From contig JAJHZJ010000531.1 in the NCBI GenBank assembly GCA_023548195.1, positions 6,559,900 to 6,623,899 on the forward strand: 64,000 bases of DNA, read 5' to 3'. Position numbers and translations under genes: made by a program. Source of the DNA: Bettongia penicillata ogilbyi. Lineage: Eukaryota > Chordata > Mammalia > Diprotodontia > Potoroidae. This document shows, in pieces, positions 58,555-64,000 of this stretch. The stretch's first letter is position 1. Every line of letters starts with the position of its first letter. Under the pieces are notes generated by a model. It ran no database searches and was not told the DNA's origin. It worked only from the letters and a program-made list of their open reading frames with translations.

Positions 58555-60480
58555 TCAAGTTAAAATAAATTTTAATAACTTTAGCAAAGTAGCAGGACAC
58601 AGAATAAATTCACACAAATCATTAACTTTTCTGTATATTACCAACAAAACCAAAAAGGACATAGAGTAAGAAATTTCACTCAAAATAACTACAGAATATA
58701 TAAAATATTTGAGAGTTCAGCTACCAAAACACACCCAAGAATTAAATGAATACCACTTAAAAAACACTCTGAAGAAATAACTAAGTAACTAAATAAACAG
58801 AGAGCATTACTGCTGAAGGTACCACTATCACCCAGGCTAACAACAACGTGCCTGGAATGCTGACAGCTGAAATCTCTCCATCTTCAGGAAGACTTTACTG
58901 GTCTTCCATACTGCTAGTATCTTCCTCCTGAGATTACCTTCTATGTACTCTGTGTGTATTTGTATACTGTCTGCATTTTGTCTCAATCATGTGATTTCCT
59001 TCAGGGCAGAGATGATGTTTTTGCCTTTCTTTGTACACTCAGCACAGTGTCTGGCATAAAGTAAGAACTTAATAAATGTTCCCTGATTACTATCCTGCAC
59101 ATGGTTGGGCCATGTCAATATAATAAAAATGATAATACTACCTAAATTACTTAATCAGTGGCATATAAAACTAGCCGAAAATTATGACACAGAAGTAGAA
59201 AAAAATAATAAAAAATAATTAAAATTCATCTAAAGGAACAAAAGGACAGGAATTTCAAGGAAAATCACGAAAAAGGGTAAAGAAAGGGCATCGAGCAATA
59301 CAAGATATTAAACTATACTACAAAGTCTTAACCATCAAAACTATCTGGTACTAGTTAAAAAATAAAAATGCTAATCATGAAAAAAAATCAGAAAATCGAC
59401 ATACTAAAACAAACACACAGGCTCACTACTTGACAAAAACTACTAAGAAAACTAGAAAGGAACCTGGAAGAAACTGGGTTTTGCCCAACATCTCACACAA
59501 TAGACAAAAACAGGCTCTAGAGGGATAATGACATAATAAAGAGAAAAGAGAAATCTTCAATTGTTATATGGGTCCATGTTTATAAAAGGCAATTCTCAAG
59601 GGGAAAAAACCCAGGCTGCCTATAGTCTTATAGGAAAAAAATGTTCCAAATCACTCATTATTAGAGAAATATAAATTAAAATAACTCTGAGATTCTACCT
59701 CACATCTATCAGATTGTCAAAGAGAACAAAGAAGAAAAATGATGAACATTTGAAGGGCTATGGGAAAACAAATATATTGATATGCTATTGGTTACAACCA
59801 CTCTCGAAAGTAGTACGTAATTAAAAGTTACTAAACAGTGATCCGCTTTAAGCCAGCCAACCCAAATGAGATCAAAGAAACAGGAAAAGATCCTGTATGT
59901 ATAAAAATATTTGTAGCAGTTTTTTGTTGTTGTTTTTGTTGGAGGGGGAGAAGAAAACCTGGAAACTATCAAATGAAGAACAGTTGAATAAACAGTGTAT
60001 ATGAATATAAACGGAATACTATTACTGCACTGTAAGAAATGAGGAAAAACTATTTCAAAGAGATACAAACTTGTGTGAAGTGATGAAAAGTGAACCAAAA
60101 CAACCAAAAATAGAACTGAAGAGTTCATATTATAACATCAATATTATAAAAACAATTTTAGAGACTTTATAAAATGATGAAGAACAAAATGAGAACCAGG
60201 AAAACAGTTGATACAATAACCAGAAGTGTGTAAAGACAAAAGACTGTGAAAGTTACAGAAACCATGATCAATGCACTTCCAAAGACCTGATGATGAAACA
60301 GGCTATCCACCTAACAACAAAGTAATGACAGATTTAGGATATAGAATATATTTTTGTATAGAGACAAAGGAATTCATTTTGTGCAACTCCGCATACCTAT
60401 CATAAGGAATCTGTTTTGCTTTTCTCCTTTTTTTCAATGGGATCAGGGTAGGAGAGAGAAAATAGACTTCTGATCATTTA
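58555..60480 (+). mobile_element. LINE-1 ORF2 and 3' region, decayed, with nested insertion
   Basis: 58565-58790 translates, allowing stops, to text like SKVAGHRINSHKS and FLYITNKTKKD, the L1 ORF2 segment known as KVAGYKIN...FLYTNN. From about 59100 L1 resumes ('atggttgggccatgtcaata', the GRINIVKM region), and 59640-60480 is the 3' part ('aatcactcattattagagaa', 'ctcacatctatcagattg'). Between them (58800-59110) lies an L2-tailed segment. No function remains. Confidence 0.75.
58800..59110 (+). repeat. L2-tailed segment nested within L1 ORF2
   Basis: Ends with 'tccttcagggcagagatgat', 'ctcagcacagtgtctggcat' and 'aagtaagaacttaataaatg', an L2-type 3' tail. L1 ORF2 sequence is found on both sides in the expected order, which places this segment as the inserted one. 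Confidence 0.55.
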
Positions 60481-60559
60481 AATAACATTTCTTTAAAAAG
60501 AGAGTAAGGAAGGTGTAATATGTTGCATACACTTCTAGATGAGGTCACTGCACTGGTAG

Positions 60560-60730
60560 GTTTTTTGTTGTTCAGCCTTTTTGTCTGCATTCAACTCTTT
60601 GGGTCCCTATTTGGGGTTATAGTGGCCAAGATACAGGAGTAGATTGCCATTTCTTTCTTCAGCTCATTTTGCAGGTGAGGAAACTGAGGCAAACAAGGTC
60701 AAGTGACTTGCCCAGATTACACAGCTAGGA
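60560..60730 (+). repeat. SINE fragment
   Basis: 'gtctgcattcaactctttgg', 'catttctttcttcagctcat', 'gaggaaactgaggcaaacaa', 'aagtgacttgcccagattac' is a tRNA-like/MIR-like SINE tail ending in 'acagctagga'. Confidence 0.6.
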
Positions 60731-60731
60731 A

Positions 60732-61925
60732 ATGCTTAAGGTTGAATTTTTGACTAAACAGGAGATGGAAAATATTACAAAGTGCAAAATGAATAATTTT
60801 TATTACATTAAATTGAAAAGATTTTGTACAAACAAAACCAATGCAACCAAGATTGGGAGGGAAGCAGAAAACTGGAAATTTTTACAACCAGTGTCTAATA
60901 AAGGCCTCATTTCTAAAATATATAGAGAACTAAGTCAAATTTATAAGCATACAAGTCATTCTCCAACTGCTAAACGGTCAAAGGATATGAACAGACAGTT
61001 TTCAGAGGAAGAAAGTAAAGATATCTACAGTTATATGAAAAAATTTGCTAAATGCCAATGAAAACAACTCTTAGGTACCACAACCCACTTGTCAGATTGG
61101 CTAACATAACAAAACAGTAAAATTATAAATACTCGAGAAAATGTGTGAAAATTGGAACACTGATGCATTGTTAGTGGAGTTGTAAACTGATCCAATCATT
61201 TTGGAGAGCAATTTGGAACTATGCCTAAAGGGTTATAAGAATATGCATATACTTTGACCCAGTAATACCACTTCGAGGGCTGTATCCCAAAGAGATCATA
61301 CAAATAGTAAAAGGACCCATATGTATAAAAATATTTATAGCAGCTCTTTTTGTGGTGGCAAAGAATTGGAAACCGAGGGGATGCCCATCAATTGAGGAAT
61401 GGCTGAACAAGCTGTTGCATATGAATGTAAAGAAATATTATTGCGCTCTAAGAAACAATGAGCAGGCAGACTTCAGAAAAATCTAGGCAGACATGCAAAG
61501 TGATGCTGAGTGAGGGGAGCAGAACTAGGAGAACATCGTACACAGTTATAGTCACATTCTGTGGTGACTAACTTTGATAGACTTGGCTCTTCTCAGCAAT
61601 GCAAGGTTCTAAGAACTCCAAAAGACTCATGATGGAAAATACTATCCACATCCAGAGAAAGAATTAGAGTCTCAATGCAGACTGAAGCATACTATTTACT
61701 GTCTTTTTTTGTTTCTTCTTTCTTGTATTTCATTTCATTGATTCTAATTCTTCTTTGCAACATAACTAATATAAAAATATGTTTAATGTGAATGCATAAT
61801 ATAGAGAGCTTATATAAGACAAAGGGAGGAAAGGGGAGAAAATTTGGAACTCAAAAGCTTGTGGAACTAAATGTTCTAAACTAAAAATAAATTAATTTTT
61901 TTAAAAAAAGAATAACAGCAAGCTA
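60732..61925 (+). mobile_element. LINE-1 3' end, best-preserved copy, marsupial type
   Basis: 60732-61061 keeps 109 open codons of the ORF2 C-terminal region (NNFYYIKLKRFC, NKGLISKIYREL, AKRSKDMNRQFSEEE). The following 860 bases carry the marsupial L1 3' sequence in order: 'gaacactgatgcattgttag', 'gagagcaatttggaactatg', 'aaggacccatatgtataaaa', 'ggggatgcccatcaattgag', 'tggaaaatactatccacatc'. An A-rich end is near 61880-61915. It is 5'-truncated and inactive. Confidence 0.88.
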
Positions 61926-62019
61926 TTAAGAAACATAAAAAAAAAGTTCTCCAAACTTCTAGTAAGAGAAATGTTAAGCAATTAAAACAACTTTTTATTT
62001 TCATCTCACACACTTCAGA

Positions 62020-62700
62020 TTAGCAAAGATGACAAAAAAAGAAAATGGTATTTGTCAGAAGTATGAGAGTCACAGTAATGTACAGTTGGTAAAGCTGTGA
62101 ACTCACCCAGCCATTCTGGGAAGAAATTTTGAACTATGCCCAGAAAGTTATAAAATCTTGCATACCTTTTGATTCAGGAATACCATTACTAGATGGTAAC
62201 AATATTTTTGTATGCAAACACACAAAATTATTAACAGTGGCACTTTTCTGCTGTAGCAAAGAACTAGAAATTAAGGGAGTTAGAGAATGGTTGATTAAGT
62301 CAGGGTAAATGAATGTAATGGAATATTTGGGGACTATAATAAATGATAAAAGGAATAGATTCAGGAAAAAAAATTGGAACTGTATAAGCTGAGGCAGCGA
62401 AGTGAGAATCTGAAAAACAATTTATACCATGACAACACTGTAAAGAAAAAGAACTTAAGAATACTCATCAGTGCAAAGAACAAATGTGACTAAGGAGGAA
62501 CAATGATAAAGCAAGATTTTCATCTCTAGACAGAATTGGTACAGAATGAAATTCCTGATTTCAGACTAATGTGTAGATTTGTTCTGTCTGGCTATATTTA
62601 TTTTTGGAAGAAAGAGTTTAAGAAATGGATGAGGGGGCAGAATTGTAAGGGAGAAGAGTCTAGGAACTGTGATGTTAAAAAATAAAAAAAAAAGAATGTC
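62020..62700 (+). mobile_element. LINE-1 3' end, older copy
   Basis: The same order as the preceding copy with more change: 'ccagccattctgggaagaaa', 'tttgattcaggaataccatt', 'gcaaagaactagaaattaag', ending in an A-rich stretch near 62680. Tandem to 60732-61925. Confidence 0.7.
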
Positions 62701-63013
62701 TGCAACGCTTCTTAAAAATTCAACACAAAAAAGAAATTCAAAGTTCAAAGACAAGCAGGACAACTTTACAACTAATATGCCAAATTTATGATATACTTTA
62801 AAAATGTTGTATGAATAGAGATTCATGGTTTTATCTACAGCCTTTTTCTACTATATTTTTAATGTGAAAATGTTCACTTCTGTTGGTGTGTCAAGTTCAA
62901 TAACAAAGTACCATTTTTTAAAAATCATCTTAACATTGAATCATGTTTCTTTTTTATGTCCCTTCAGCACCTCATACAGTTCACTAAATGAATAAATATA
63001 AAGTTCGCTTTAC
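62701..63013 (-). other. EXOC3: EXOC3 intron immediately 3' of the large exon
   Basis: AT-rich sequence, no repeat named. Confidence 0.5.
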
Positions 63014-63695
63014 CTTGTGTAAGTATTCAAAACCCAGGTTAGGAGGCTAACAATCTCATTTGCTTCTAGGTCTTCTGATGCAAGCTCCTGCATGCGCGTG
63101 GACAAAGCCTGATGGTACATGGTTAAAAGTTTTTTGAAAATATCATAATGAGGAGGAAAACACTGAACCATTAGGTTTTTTGCAACTAGTAGATCATCGA
63201 GAACATATTTCCGTATAATTTCCAAGTGACGAACAAGCCACATTTTGTCAGATTCTCTGGTATCTGCTTGGGTGCCCTCAATTCTAGTAGTCACAGTTCT
63301 GTCCAAAATATTAAACATTTTTTCTTTCCACTTTTTGGGTCTCCCACTAGGAATAAATCCAGTTTGTTTTTTCCGGTCAAGCATACGCCTATCAATTTTT
63401 TCTTCTCTTTCAATTATTCTGACAACTGAAACAAGCAAGGTAGGATCCCGGCGAACAGTAACTAAAGACCTTTGCAACACCATCCATAACTGCTTGCCTA
63501 ATTCCTCAGAAAGTTTCTCCATGTCCCCAAAATAAAGTTTGATGAGAGTCATGTCATGAGTATTCTTGCTATCCATTCTATATTGCTCATACATCAATCC
63601 GTCCCGAGAACATTCTAGGTCCATCAACTTTCTATGGGCTTGCAAAAATTCTCCTTGCTCAATTAAGTCTTGAGTTTCTCTAACAATCTCTGGTA
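63014..63695 (-). CDS. EXOC3: EXOC3 (Sec6) large coding exon
   Basis: A 682-bp exon, the largest in the gene here. It opens with two bases of a Val codon after 'cctccttag', then PEIVRETQDLIEQGEFLQAH, the invariant MDLECSRDGLMYEQYRMDS, VRRDPTLLVSVVRIIEREEK, GTQADTRESDKMWLVRHLE and finally EIVSLLTWVLNTYT before 'gtaaag'. It covers roughly residues 120-350 of the protein. Together the ten exons give about 623 residues; human EXOC3 is about 745, so some 120 N-terminal residues and the promoter lie beyond 64000. No disabling change was seen. Confidence 0.98.
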
Positions 63696-64000
63696 CTAAG
63701 GAGGAAAAAAAAACAAATTAAAACAATATACAATATGAGAAAAGAAAAAACTCAATTTAAATGAAACGCTAACATCTGCAGAACTGATAAATTACATAAA
63801 ATCAAAGTATTTATGGAAAATTAAGCCAAAAAAGCACCTTTTAAAAAACTCAATCCCAATTCTGGCTAGTATGCTTACAAAAAAGAGAAAATATTTCTTA
63901 ATTCCATATCAGAATTGTTGCCAGAAATGTATCTTTATGATTTGACAAAAATTTAATTTAGTTCTACAGCAAATTGTTTTTTCTATTCTTTTGAGTATTA
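63696..64000 (-). other. EXOC3: EXOC3 intron at window edge
   Basis: AT-rich intron upstream of the large exon with a clean acceptor ('cctccttag') at its end. No further exon before 64000. Confidence 0.7.

Noticed and set aside
59709..60128. 139-codon minus-strand open frame
   Set aside because: Antisense of an L1 3' region; T-rich sequence gives Phe/Ser/Leu-rich chance frames.
60732..61061. 109-codon plus-strand open frame
   Set aside because: It is the C-terminal remnant of L1 ORF2, not a host gene.

Overview
This is a mammalian nuclear genomic window, almost certainly from a marsupial. The host genes are split into short exons with GT-AG introns. The introns are packed with repeats typical of metatherian genomes: 3' ends of a marsupial-type LINE-1, a tRNA-like SINE ending in the 'ccaagaaaacc...ggggtcac' module, a second SINE family beginning 'gaagaggaccatgacatcag', a palindromic hAT MITE, and old L2, MIR and CR1 fragments. 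The species cannot be fixed from the sequence alone.

Two conserved genes point towards each other. On the + strand (15516-21220) are the last six coding exons of SLC9A3, the apical Na+/H+ exchanger NHE3. They encode the 285-residue regulatory C-terminal tail and end in the class I PDZ ligand STHM. On the - strand (63695 down to 44025) are ten coding exons of EXOC3, the Sec6 subunit of the exocyst. They encode about the last 623 residues; the N-terminal exons lie beyond the right edge. This convergent pair is also adjacent on human chromosome 5p15.33, so the synteny supports both calls. All sixteen exon junctions keep the reading frame with consensus splice sites.

Layout: 1-15.5 kb looks like intron of SLC9A3 (L2, CR1, MIR, a fold-back SINE pair, a hAT MITE with perfect 8-bp target duplication, microsatellites). 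15.5-21.9 kb holds the SLC9A3 3' exons and a probable 3'UTR. 21.9-43.6 kb separates the two gene ends and is mostly repeats. 43.7-64 kb is EXOC3, with L1-rich introns.

The most interesting item is an unrecognised open frame at 26535-27112, 5.3 kb downstream of the SLC9A3 stop. It starts right after a good splice acceptor, is in the correct phase to be joined to SLC9A3 exons, is not a repeat I know, and ends in -ETQL, another class I PDZ ligand. It may be an alternative NHE3 C-terminus or the last exon of an unannotated gene. Most of the rest is ordinary repeat-rich mammalian intron; no bacterial-style system, CRISPR array, tRNA or rRNA gene was seen.
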